The position numbers were made by a program, and so were the translations under genes. Under the pieces are notes generated by a model. The model ran no database searches. It saw only the letters and a program-made list of their open reading frames with translations, and was not told where the DNA came from. A stretch of 14,509 bases of DNA from an uncultured Clostridia bacterium (GTDB taxonomy: Bacteria > Bacillota > Clostridia > TANB77 > CAG-508): NCBI GenBank assembly GCA_944391895.1, contig CALXVF010000011.1:1-14509 (forward strand), given 5' to 3'. Numbering within the stretch: the stretch's first letter is position 1; each line of letters begins with the position of its first letter. Shown here piece by piece: positions 7,421 to 13,734 of the stretch.

Positions 7421-8194
7421 ATGGCAGTAGTTGCAATGAAACAATTACTAGAAGCAGGTGTTCATTTCGGACATCAAACAAGAAGATGGGACCCAAGAAT
7501 GGCTGAATATATATTCCAAGCTAGAAATGGTATCCACATCATCGATTTACAAAAGACATCAAAAAAATTAGATGAGGCTTATGCTTTCATAAAAGAGCAA
7601 GCTGAAGAAGGAAAAACAATTCTATTTGTAGGAACAAAGAAACAAGCTCAAGACTGTGTAAAAGAAGCAGCTGAAAAAAGTGGAATGTTCTATGTAAATG
7701 AAAGATGGTTAGGAGGAACATTAACAAACTTCAAAACTATCAGAAAAAGAATTGAAAGATTAAAAGAATTAGAAACAATGCAAGAAGATGGAACATTTGA
7801 TGTTCTACCTAAAAAAGAAGTAATTCTTTTAAAGAAAGAAATGGAAAAACTAGAAAAGAACTTAGGTGGAATTAAAGAAATGAATGAAATTCCAGATGTT
7901 CTATTTGTAGTAGATCCAAAGAAAGAACATATAGCAATAAAAGAAGCTAGAAAATTAGGATTACCAATCGTTGGATTAGTAGATACAAACTGTGATCCAA
8001 ATGATGTTGACTATGTAATACCAGGAAATGACGATGCAATACGTGCTGTAAAATTAGTTACAGATGTATTAGCAAATGCCGTAATAGAAGGAAAACAAGG
8101 AGAAATATTAGAATCTGATGACGAGCAACCAATTGAGGAAAGCGAAGAAATGAGCATGGAAGAAATTGTTGCTAGCACAGAAGAAAATAATTAA
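7421..8194 (+). CDS. rpsB: 30S ribosomal protein S2
   Basis: S2 is a component of the small ribosomal subunit, positioned between head and body. The 257-residue product carries the family signatures MKQLLEAGVHFGHQTRRWDP (6-25), YIFQARNGIHIIDLQKT, WLGGTLTNFKTI, PDVLFVVDPKKE and GLPIVGLVDTNCDP. The acidic C-terminal extension (rich in Glu and Ser) is common among Firmicute S2 proteins. A near-perfect AAAGGAGGAATT site precedes the ATG. It is followed 25 bases later by tsf with no terminator between, the usual pairing in bacteria. It is driven by the promoter nested in the previous terminator and preceded by a leader of about 100 bases that may be regulatory. Confidence 0.98.
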   Translation: MAVVAMKQLLEAGVHFGHQTRRWDPRMAEYIFQARNGIHIIDLQKTSKKLDEAYAFIKEQAEEGKTILFVGTKKQAQDCVKEAAEKSGMFYVNERWLGGTLTNFKTIRKRIERLKELETMQEDGTFDVLPKKEVILLKKEMEKLEKNLGGIKEMNEIPDVLFVVDPKKEHIAIKEARKLGLPIVGLVDTNCDPNDVDYVIPGNDDAIRAVKLVTDVLANAVIEGKQGEILESDDEQPIEESEEMSMEEIVASTEENN

Positions 8195-8219
8195 TTTTAA
8201 TGAAAGGGAGGAATTTTAT

Positions 8220-9098
8220 ATGATTACTGCAGCTCAAGTAAAAGAGTTAAGAGAAAAAACAGGTGCAGGTATGATGGACTGCAAAAAAGTTTTAACAGAA
8301 ACTAATGGAGACGAAGAAAAAGCAATCGAATTATTACGTGAAAGAGGAATTATGAAAGCAGCTAAGAAATCTGATAGAATAGCAGCAGAAGGATTAGTTG
8401 AAACATATATTTCAGAAGACGGAAAAGTAGGAGCTATTGTTGAAGTTAATGCAGAAACAGACTTCGTTGCTAAAAATGCAGACTTCCAATCTTTTGTTAA
8501 AGATGTTGCAAAGCAAGTTGCTGTAAATAACCCGGCAAATGTAGAAGAATTATTAGCACAAAAATCTATTTCAAATGATACACTTACAGTTCAAGAAGTT
8601 CTAACAAATAATGTAGCTACTATTGGAGAAAATATGTCAATAAGAAGATTTACTAGATTTGAAACTGAAGGAAAAGTATCAAGCTATATCCATGGAGATG
8701 GAAAAATTGGTGTATTAGTAGATATGGAAAATGCAGATGATACATTAGCAAAAGATGTATGTATGCATATAGCAGCTGCTAAACCAGAATTCTTATCTGA
8801 AGCTGATGTTCCAGAAGAAAGAGTTAATAAAGAAAAAGAAATATTAAAAGCTCAAGTTATTAATGAAGGAAGACCAGAAGCTGTTGCAGAGAAAATAGTT
8901 GCTGGAAGACTTGGAAAATTCTATGGAGAAATTTGTTTATTAGACCAAGAATTTGTAAAAGACCCAAGCCAAAAAGTTGGTAACTTAGTATCTTCAAAAG
9001 GAGCAAAAATCAATAGATTTGCAAGATTCGAAAAAGGTGAAGGAATCGAAAAGAAAGAAGAAAACTTTGCTGAAGAAGTTGCAAAACAATTAAAATAA
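8220..9098 (+). CDS. tsf: Translation elongation factor Ts
   Basis: EF-Ts is the guanine-nucleotide exchange factor that regenerates EF-Tu-GTP in the cytoplasm. The 292-residue product begins MITAAQVKELREKTGAGMMD, the conserved UBA-like N-terminal domain. TDFVAKN (80-86), the main EF-Tu contact, is intact, and MHIAAAKPEFLSEADVP belongs to the core domain. The start at 8220 is chosen because AAAGGGAGGAATT lies directly upstream and the protein then aligns with the family; an in-frame upstream start codon inside rpsB would add 18 unrelated residues. Length is close to the B. subtilis form. It ends at a strong terminator 22 bases later, so pyrH and frr, the frequent next genes in Firmicutes, are not in this transcript. 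Confidence 0.98.
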   Translation: MITAAQVKELREKTGAGMMDCKKVLTETNGDEEKAIELLRERGIMKAAKKSDRIAAEGLVETYISEDGKVGAIVEVNAETDFVAKNADFQSFVKDVAKQVAVNNPANVEELLAQKSISNDTLTVQEVLTNNVATIGENMSIRRFTRFETEGKVSSYIHGDGKIGVLVDMENADDTLAKDVCMHIAAAKPEFLSEADVPEERVNKEKEILKAQVINEGRPEAVAEKIVAGRLGKFYGEICLLDQEFVKDPSQKVGNLVSSKGAKINRFARFEKGEGIEKKEENFAEEVAKQLK

Positions 9099-9119
9099 TA
9101 TTACAAAAATGATTATCAA

Positions 9120-9172
9120 GAAAAAGTTATTGCAATGAATTGGTTATTGAGCAATAACTTTTTCTGTTTTTA
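9120..9172 (+). terminator. Terminator of rpsB-tsf
   Basis: A 14-bp perfect stem pairs 9120-9133 with 9151-9164, closing a 17-base loop, and its 3' arm ends in TTTTTC followed by TGTTTTTAT. It is placed 22 bases after the tsf stop codon. Confidence 0.9.
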
Positions 9173-9177
9173 TAAAA

Positions 9178-9206
9178 TCGAAAAATAAAAGATGAAATAG
9201 TATAAT
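9178..9206 (+). promoter_or_regulatory. Promoter of the zinc-ribbon membrane gene pair
   Basis: TATAAT at 9201-9206 with TCGAAA (near TTGAAA) at 9178-9183, spacer 17. The inferred start near 9213 leaves a leader of about 20 bases containing the AGGTGG ribosome binding site. Confidence 0.55.
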
Positions 9207-9232
9207 AAAATGCATAAAAGGTGGAAATAAAT

Positions 9233-9850
9233 ATGTTTTGTGAAAGATGTGGAAATAAATTACCAGATGCTGCAAGATTTTGCCCTATGTGTGGTTATGA
9301 TATGAATGATAATCAAATTAGTAATATCAACAATAAGTATAGGAATGATAGATATAATAATGAAATTTTACTAGAAGTAAAATCGACTTTTAAGTTTAAC
9401 AAAGTATTTTGGCCAAGATTAATATTCGTATTATTATTTACCAGCCCAGCAATGGCAATGGGAATAATAATAATAATGTTGTGTATAAAAGATGGTTGGA
9501 ATTTAGTTGGAGTAAGATTTTTAGCAATATCGATAGCAATACCTTTGTTGATGATTATATATGTTATAGTTAGGACTTATATGACGAAAAAAGAATATGA
9601 AAATTGTGTATATATTTTTTATAATGATAGATTAGTATGCAAGGATGAATATTGGAATCATTTTGAAAAAGAATTAAAATATAAATTTATTACAGAAGTT
9701 GCTAAAAGTTCTACGCGAAAATTTCCTAATATAGGAATGATACACTTATATTGTAGTACAGCAGATATATACTATCATGGTATGTTTATACCAGATATAG
9801 AAAATCTGGATGAAATATATCTTAAAATAAAGAAAATTATAAATGTTTAA
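9233..9850 (+). CDS. Zinc-ribbon, two-helix membrane protein with degenerate bacterial PH-like domain
   Basis: The 205-residue product starts with a treble-clef zinc ribbon: C3-x2-C6 and C17-x2-C20 in MFCERCGNKLPDAARFCPMC, the zinc_ribbon_2 pattern. A polar Asn-rich linker follows, then two hydrophobic helices (about 61-84 and 90-113, after FWPRLIF). The C-terminal cytoplasmic part (YENCVYIFYNDRLVCKDE, then ELKYKFITEV) resembles a bacterial PH (bPH_2/YdbS-like) beta domain, more diverged than in its neighbour. The ATG at 9233 is preferred over the GTG at 9221, because AGGTGG, the likely binding site, overlaps that GTG and stands eight bases before the ATG. The next gene, 11 bases on, is a paralogue with the same layout, suggesting duplication. 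Function is unknown; membrane-associated zinc-ribbon/PH proteins are common in Clostridia. Confidence 0.8.
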   Translation: MFCERCGNKLPDAARFCPMCGYDMNDNQISNINNKYRNDRYNNEILLEVKSTFKFNKVFWPRLIFVLLFTSPAMAMGIIIIMLCIKDGWNLVGVRFLAISIAIPLLMIIYVIVRTYMTKKEYENCVYIFYNDRLVCKDEYWNHFEKELKYKFITEVAKSSTRKFPNIGMIHLYCSTADIYYHGMFIPDIENLDEIYLKIKKIINV

Positions 9851-9861
9851 TGGAGAAATGT

Positions 9862-9963
9862 ATGTTTTGTAGAAATTGTGGTACAGAAATAAGTAATACA
9901 GCGAGATTCTGTCATATGTGTGGCTATGATAGGATATCACGGAAAGAGAAAAGAATTTTTTGA
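9862..9963 (+). CDS. Zinc-ribbon N-terminal segment of a frameshifted gene
   Basis: From the ATG at 9862, with GGAG just upstream, the frame reads MFCRNCGTEISNTARFCHMC: C3, C6, C17 and C20 form the same zinc ribbon as in the gene before. It stops at TGA (9961-9963) after 33 residues. The next frame (+1) carries the expected membrane and PH-like part. The stop sits at the end of a run of six T; with five T the reading would continue as RIFEDNRIK into the downstream frame. So this is very likely the true start of the following gene, joined by a +1 shift or broken by a one-base insertion. A free 33-residue zinc-ribbon peptide is the less likely alternative. Confidence 0.65.
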   Translation: MFCRNCGTEISNTARFCHMCGYDRISRKEKRIF

Positions 9964-10474
9964 AGATAATAGAATAAAAGCACAGCTAAAGTCAGATTTT
10001 AATTTACTATATAAAGTTTTAGCTAATACGTTTAAAGCAACTATTTACGTGCTAGCTTTTGGTATGATTATTGCTTATATGTATATGCCGTGGTATTTAT
10101 ACCCACTTGCAATAATGTTAATTGCAGCAGCAAAAATGATGTTAGAAGAAGCGCAATATGAAAATACAGAATATAATTTTTATGCTACAAAATTAGAATA
10201 TAAAGATGGACTTTACAATAAGTCAAGAGTGATAAAATATGAAAATATAAGAGAAATCATTATGACACAGAATGTTTTCGAAAGATTATTTGGCATTGGA
10301 ACAATAAGAATTTTAATTAACTTTACAGATGCTATTAATAGTAATGAAATGCATGAGAAATATAATAATAGAATTAAATTTAGATTTAGCAATGGTATAA
10401 AAATACCTTGTGTATCTAATGTGCATGAACAACATGAATTAATAAAACGTATTATTAATGAAGGAACAGAATAA
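9920..10474 (+). CDS. Two-helix membrane protein with bacterial PH (bPH_2) domain, 3' part of frameshifted gene
   Basis: The open frame runs from a GTG at 9920 (ATG at 9926), but neither start has a ribosome binding site, and both lie inside the zinc-ribbon coding segment that begins at 9862. The real protein probably starts at 9862 and shifts frame near 9961, giving about 203 residues like its upstream paralogue. Visible parts: two helices (ATIYVLAFGMIIAYMYM and YPLAIMLIAAAKMM), then a clear bPH_2 pattern: YNFYATKLEYKDGLYN, IKYENIREIIMTQ and FERLFGIGTIRI. bPH_2 domains occur in YdbS/YdbT-type membrane proteins of uncertain role. It ends 47 bases before a strong terminator. Either a pseudogene in an early state, a length-variable T tract, a programmed frameshift, or a sequencing error. 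Confidence 0.7.
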   Translation: MAMIGYHGKRKEFFEDNRIKAQLKSDFNLLYKVLANTFKATIYVLAFGMIIAYMYMPWYLYPLAIMLIAAAKMMLEEAQYENTEYNFYATKLEYKDGLYNKSRVIKYENIREIIMTQNVFERLFGIGTIRILINFTDAINSNEMHEKYNNRIKFRFSNGIKIPCVSNVHEQHELIKRIINEGTE

Positions 10475-10521
10475 ATGTAAAATATAAATAATGAAATTTA
10501 AATTGGTACTTAAAATCATGC

Positions 10522-10560
10522 GAACTATGTGAATACATAGTTCTTTATTTTTTTTTTTTT
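10522..10560 (+). terminator. Strong rho-independent terminator
   Basis: A 9-bp stem GAACTATGT (10522-10530) with ACATAGTTC (10535-10543), loop GAAT, is followed by TTTA and then a long T tract to 10560. It ends the zinc-ribbon gene pair. Confidence 0.92.
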
Positions 10561-10575
10561 AATTATACAATATAA

Positions 10576-10604
10576 TTGACAAAAATAAAAAATAGGTATA
10601 GTAT
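10576..10604 (+). promoter_or_regulatory. Promoter of the cadC-cadA-like operon
   Basis: A perfect TTGACA (10576-10581) is 17 bases from TAGTAT (10599-10604), a 4/6 match to TATAAT. The -10 box and the start region overlap the inverted repeat described next, as expected for a repressible promoter. A TATAGT at 10597 would give a less favourable 15-base spacing. Confidence 0.7.
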
Positions 10605-10623
10605 ATGAACAAATGTGCATATA
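10602..10623. promoter_or_regulatory. Candidate ArsR/SmtB (CadC-type) operator
   Basis: The inverted repeat TATATGAACA (10602-10611), two bases AA, TGTGCATATA (10614-10623) matches at 9 of 10 positions per arm. This 10-2-10 form, with ATnTGAACA-like arms, resembles the 12-2-12 operators of ArsR/SmtB metal sensors. It overlaps the -10 box and transcription start just before the repressor gene, so autoregulation with release by metal is likely. Binding itself is inferred. Confidence 0.7.
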
Positions 10624-10642
10624 TTAATATAAAGGAGGAAAT

Positions 10643-11011
10643 ATGGATAAAGAATATATCTGTGAAGAGAAAAAAATACATGAGAACGAATTGTACGAAG
10701 CAAAAAAGAAAGAAATTTCTTTAGAAATGAATAGAAGTTTAGCGGAGATGTTTAAGGTATTTGCAGATGAAACAAGGCTTAGAATTATATGTAGTCTACT
10801 AAATGAAGAACTATGCGTTTGTGATTTGTGTGAATTATTAAAACTAAATCAATCCACAGTTTCACATCAGTTGCAAACACTAAGAAATTCAAAACTTGTA
10901 AAATACAGAAAAGAAGGAAAACAAGTATATTACACACTAGAAGATGAGCATATTGATGCAATACTTCGTATGGCAATTGCTCATATAAAAGAAGAAAAAA
11001 AGGAACATTAG
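10643..11011 (+). CDS. cadC: CadC-like ArsR/SmtB-family metal-responsive repressor
   Basis: This 122-residue winged-helix repressor would dissociate from its operator on binding Cd, Pb or Zn, freeing the efflux-pump operon. ELCVCDL and the recognition helix NQSTVSHQLQTLRNSKLV, then YRKEGKQVYYTLEDEHI, are diagnostic. From memory of staphylococcal CadC (also 122 residues), the alpha3N soft-metal ligands C7, C58 and C60 fall at the same numbers here, while C11 is Lys (H13 and C63 are near). The alpha5 zinc site D101, H103, H114, E117 is fully kept. AAAGGAGG stands four bases before the ATG. A 10-2-10 inverted repeat over its promoter is the likely operator. It is 9 bases before the P1B-ATPase gene, whose binding site overlaps this gene's stop codon. 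The family is certain; metal choice is inference. Confidence 0.93.
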   Translation: MDKEYICEEKKIHENELYEAKKKEISLEMNRSLAEMFKVFADETRLRIICSLLNEELCVCDLCELLKLNQSTVSHQLQTLRNSKLVKYRKEGKQVYYTLEDEHIDAILRMAIAHIKEEKKEH

Positions 11012-11020
11012 GAGGAAAAG

Positions 11021-12847
11021 ATGGAAGAAAGCAAGAACAAAAAGCAGGTAGTATTTTATATTATTAGTATAGTGTTGTTTTTAATAGGATTTATTCCGTT
11101 ATTTGAAAACTATAGATTAATTATATATTTAGTAGCAGTAATTTTATCTGGATATGATTTAATTATACAAGGAATAAAAAATATATTTCATTTAAATTTT
11201 GAAGAAGATACACTAATGACAATAGCAATCATTGCAGCATTTATAATAGGAGAATATCCTGAAAGTGTAGCAATTGTTCTATTGTTTAAATTAGGAGAAT
11301 TCATAGAAGATAAAGCTATTGAAAGAACTAATAAAAATATTAGAGGAATTGCAGAAGTCCAAGTAAAAACAGCAAATATCATTAATGAGAATGGAAAAAT
11401 CGCAAAAATAAATGCAGATACAATAAAAAAAGGAGATAAAATATTAGTTAAAGTAGGAGAAATAGTACCAGCAGATTGTAAAATTATAGAAGGTGAAACT
11501 TCTCTTGATACATCTAGCTTAACAGGGGAAAGTGAACCGAGAGCTGTAAACGAAGGAGAAGAAATCTTATCCGGTTCAGTAAATCTAAATGGCGTAATAA
11601 CATGTGTTGCAGTTAGAGACTATGCTGATTCAGCTATTTCTAAAATAGTAGATTTAGTATATGAAGCAACTAATAATAAAGCTAAAAAAGAAGAATATAT
11701 AACAAAGTTCTCAAAAATTTATACTCCAACAGTTATAGTAATTGCAGTAATTCTAGCGATTGTTCCAGCATTATTAGGACAGGATTTTGTGACTTGGTTA
11801 TATAGAGCATTAGTATTTTTAGTAGCTTCATGTCCTTGCAGTATTGTTATATCAATTCCACTTGCATATTTCTCATGTATAGGAGCAATTTCAAAAAAAG
11901 GAATGCTAATAAAAGGTTCAAAACATATAGAAGATTTAGCCAAATCTACTGCAATTGCTTTTGATAAAACTGGAACAATTACCACAGGAAAAATGAAAGT
12001 AAAGGAGATTATTGCTAACAAAAAGGTAGACGATAGAAAAATAATGGAATATGCATATGCTTTAGAAAAAAATTCAAATCATCCTATTTCATTAGCAATT
12101 ACAAGATATGGAGAAGCGAATAAGATAAAACAATTAGATAGTACAGACCAAAAGGAAATAGCAGGACTTGGAATTTATGGAATAATAAATGGTAATGAAA
12201 TTCTAATTGGAAATCAAAAGCTTTTGGATAAAATGAATGTGGAATATGATAAAAAAGATATTATAGAAAATGCCATTATTATTGTGGAAGAAGGAAGTAT
12301 TTTAGGTCAAATAATTTTAGAAGAAGATATTAGAAGAGGTATAGCAAAAACTATAGAAGATTTAAAAGGATTAGGATTTAAAAAATTGGTAATGCTTACA
12401 GGGGATAACAAGAAAAATGCAGAAAAAATAGCAAAGGAATGTGGTAACATAGAATTTGAGTCTGACCTGCTTCCAGATGGAAAAGTAAAAGAAGTGAAGA
12501 ATATAAAAGAAAATAATAAGGTTATATTCATAGGTGATGGAATAAATGATAGCCCTGTACTTGCTACAGCAGACTTTGGAATTGCAATGGGAGCTGGAAC
12601 GGATATTGCTGGAACAGCAGCAGATAGTATATTGATTTCAAATAATATAAATACATTACCTAAAGTTATACAAATAGCAAGAAAAACACTAAAAATAGTG
12701 AATGAGAATATATCTATTTCATTACTTGCAAAACTAATTGTTCTAGTTTTAGGAATAGTAGGTATAGCTCCGGTTTGGCTTGCAGTAGCAGCAGATACAG
12801 GAATAACATTACTTACAGTATTGAATTCTATTAGAATTTTTAGATAA
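11021..12847 (+). CDS. cadA: P1B-type Zn/Cd/Pb-exporting ATPase without N-terminal metal-binding domain
   Basis: This heavy-metal P-type ATPase (608 residues) exports divalent soft metals across the cytoplasmic membrane. Motifs in order: TGES (168-171, actuator), CPC (271-273, transport site in the membrane), DKTGTIT (phosphorylated D315), HP (354-355, nucleotide binding), TGD (460-462), GDGINDS (505-511) and DTG in the last helices (D592, the conserved Asp of Zn/Cd/Pb pumps). The set fits subgroup P1B-2 (ZntA/CadA). CadA and ZntA proteins usually exceed 700 residues because of N-terminal CxxC or His-rich domains; here the protein starts almost directly with the first helices, and no CxxC precedes them. 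AGGAGG lies before the ATG. Co-transcribed with the CadC-like repressor. Cd, Zn or Pb cannot be separated by sequence alone. Confidence 0.93.
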   Translation: MEESKNKKQVVFYIISIVLFLIGFIPLFENYRLIIYLVAVILSGYDLIIQGIKNIFHLNFEEDTLMTIAIIAAFIIGEYPESVAIVLLFKLGEFIEDKAIERTNKNIRGIAEVQVKTANIINENGKIAKINADTIKKGDKILVKVGEIVPADCKIIEGETSLDTSSLTGESEPRAVNEGEEILSGSVNLNGVITCVAVRDYADSAISKIVDLVYEATNNKAKKEEYITKFSKIYTPTVIVIAVILAIVPALLGQDFVTWLYRALVFLVASCPCSIVISIPLAYFSCIGAISKKGMLIKGSKHIEDLAKSTAIAFDKTGTITTGKMKVKEIIANKKVDDRKIMEYAYALEKNSNHPISLAITRYGEANKIKQLDSTDQKEIAGLGIYGIINGNEILIGNQKLLDKMNVEYDKKDIIENAIIIVEEGSILGQIILEEDIRRGIAKTIEDLKGLGFKKLVMLTGDNKKNAEKIAKECGNIEFESDLLPDGKVKEVKNIKENNKVIFIGDGINDSPVLATADFGIAMGAGTDIAGTAADSILISNNINTLPKVIQIARKTLKIVNENISISLLAKLIVLVLGIVGIAPVWLAVAADTGITLLTVLNSIRIFR

Positions 12848-12867
12848 TTTACATAATAGTAAATTTT
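12846..12867 (+). terminator. Weak hairpin after the P1B-ATPase gene
   Basis: A 7-bp AT-rich stem pairs 12846-12852 with 12859-12865 (AATTTAC/GTAAATT) and is followed by TT and a C. It is weak, so some read-through into the rpmG promoter region is possible. Confidence 0.3.
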
Positions 12868-12876
12868 CTAAAAATG

Positions 12877-12905
12877 TTGACATTACTTCAATAATGTGAT
12901 AAAAT
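12877..12905 (+). promoter_or_regulatory. Promoter of rpmG-secE-nusG
   Basis: Perfect TTGACA (12877-12882), 17-base spacer, TAAAAT (12900-12905) with an extended -10 TG at 12897-12898. This is the best-formed promoter in the window, as fits a translation and transcription operon. The start would lie near 12912, at the foot of the hairpin described next. The spacer contains the inverted repeat ACATTA/TAATGT (12880-12885 and 12892-12897). Confidence 0.8.
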
Positions 12906-12908
12906 AAT

Positions 12909-12941
12909 CTAGCGTATGTAGGTATTAATTGCATACGCTAG
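12909..12941 (+). promoter_or_regulatory. Hairpin at the 5' end of the rpmG transcript
   Basis: A perfect 10-bp repeat pairs CTAGCGTATG (12909-12918) with CATACGCTAG (12932-12941) around 13 bases. No T tract follows, so it is not a terminator. It starts within a few bases of the predicted transcription start. It may be a 5'-protecting RNA hairpin, a leader element, or a DNA operator; the sequence does not decide. Confidence 0.5.
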
Positions 12942-12990
12942 TAAAAGTTATTAGATAACGATATAAAGAGTTAAGCTGGAGGTGTATAAA

Positions 12991-13155
12991 ATGGCTGCAA
13001 AAGGAGCAAGAGAACATATAACATTAGAGTGCACAGAGTGCCATAATAGAACATATGTTACAGATAAAAATAAGAAAAATGATGCAGAAAGATTAGAATT
13101 AAAAAAATATTGCAAATTCTGCAAGAAACACACAATGCATAAAGAAACAAAATAA
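12991..13155 (+). CDS. rpmG: 50S ribosomal protein L33
   Basis: L33 is a small protein of the large ribosomal subunit. This 54-residue frame has the strong site GGAGGT seven bases before the ATG. The family pattern REHITLECTECHNRTYVT, then KKYCKFCKKHTMHKETK, is unmistakable. C14, C17, C41 and C44 form the two CxxC pairs, so this is the zinc-binding form rather than the Cys-free paralogue that some bacteria induce under zinc limitation. It begins the operon with secE and nusG, a standard Firmicute arrangement, and lies 22 bases before secE. Confidence 0.96.
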   Translation: MAAKGAREHITLECTECHNRTYVTDKNKKNDAERLELKKYCKFCKKHTMHKETK

Positions 13156-13177
13156 GCCTTTTTGAGGGGGAATAGAA

Positions 13178-13711
13178 ATGCCTAAAAATAATAAAAAGAA
13201 GCAATCTGCTAGCAAAAAGAAAGTAGAAAACAAAGAAATTAAAACAACAGAAGAAGTACAAGAAAACAAAGTTGTGGAAGATGCTTCTAATAAGGAAGTA
13301 AAAGAAGAAAAAACAACAAAGAAGGACGCCAAAAAACAAGATAAAAACAAAGAAAAAGTTTCAAAAAATAATAAGAAAGATAAATCTAATAAAAAAAGCT
13401 GGTTTAAAGAGTTTAAAGCAGAATTAAAAAAAGTTACTTGGCCAAAAGGAAAAGACCTTTTCTCAAATACAGCAGTAGTAATTGTTATGGTATTAGTTAT
13501 ATCAGCAATTATATTAGTGTTGGATTTAGCTTTTGATTATTTAACTAAATTTGAAGTAGAACAAGTTAAAAAATTACAAAATAGCATAACAGTAAACGAA
13601 ACAGTTGACAATACAGTAGACGAAAATACTGTAAATGAAACAAACGAAACATCAGAGGATGCAAATACTACTGAAACAAATTTAGTAGAAACTGAAAATA
13701 GCGTAGAATAA
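13178..13711 (+). CDS. secE: Preprotein translocase subunit SecE, with long extensions
   Basis: SecE stabilises SecY in the Sec translocon of the cytoplasmic membrane. The conserved core is at 75-122: WFKEFKAELKKVTWPKGKDL (the amphipathic helix with the VTWP turn) and one membrane helix (about 97-121). Single-helix SecE proteins of Firmicutes are usually about 60-75 residues; this one has 177. A Lys-rich, low-complexity N-terminus (1-74) would be cytoplasmic, and an acidic Asn/Thr/Glu-rich tail (about 132-177) would lie outside the membrane. GAGGGGG precedes the ATG, and the codon style is as in its neighbours, so no frameshift or fusion is suspected. Its place between rpmG and nusG confirms the assignment. 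The role of the extensions is unknown. Confidence 0.95.
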   Translation: MPKNNKKKQSASKKKVENKEIKTTEEVQENKVVEDASNKEVKEEKTTKKDAKKQDKNKEKVSKNNKKDKSNKKSWFKEFKAELKKVTWPKGKDLFSNTAVVIVMVLVISAIILVLDLAFDYLTKFEVEQVKKLQNSITVNETVDNTVDENTVNETNETSEDANTTETNLVETENSVE

Positions 13712-13734
13712 ATAACAAAAAGGGAGGCTAAATT

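Noticed and set aside
8166..8219. Upstream in-frame start for tsf
   Set aside because: It would overlap the rpsB end and add 18 residues without similarity to EF-Ts; the ATG at 8220 has a strong binding site and the conserved N-terminus.
9221..9232. GTG start for the first zinc-ribbon protein
   Set aside because: This GTG is part of the AGGTGG binding site for the ATG at 9233, and the paralogue also starts at MFC.
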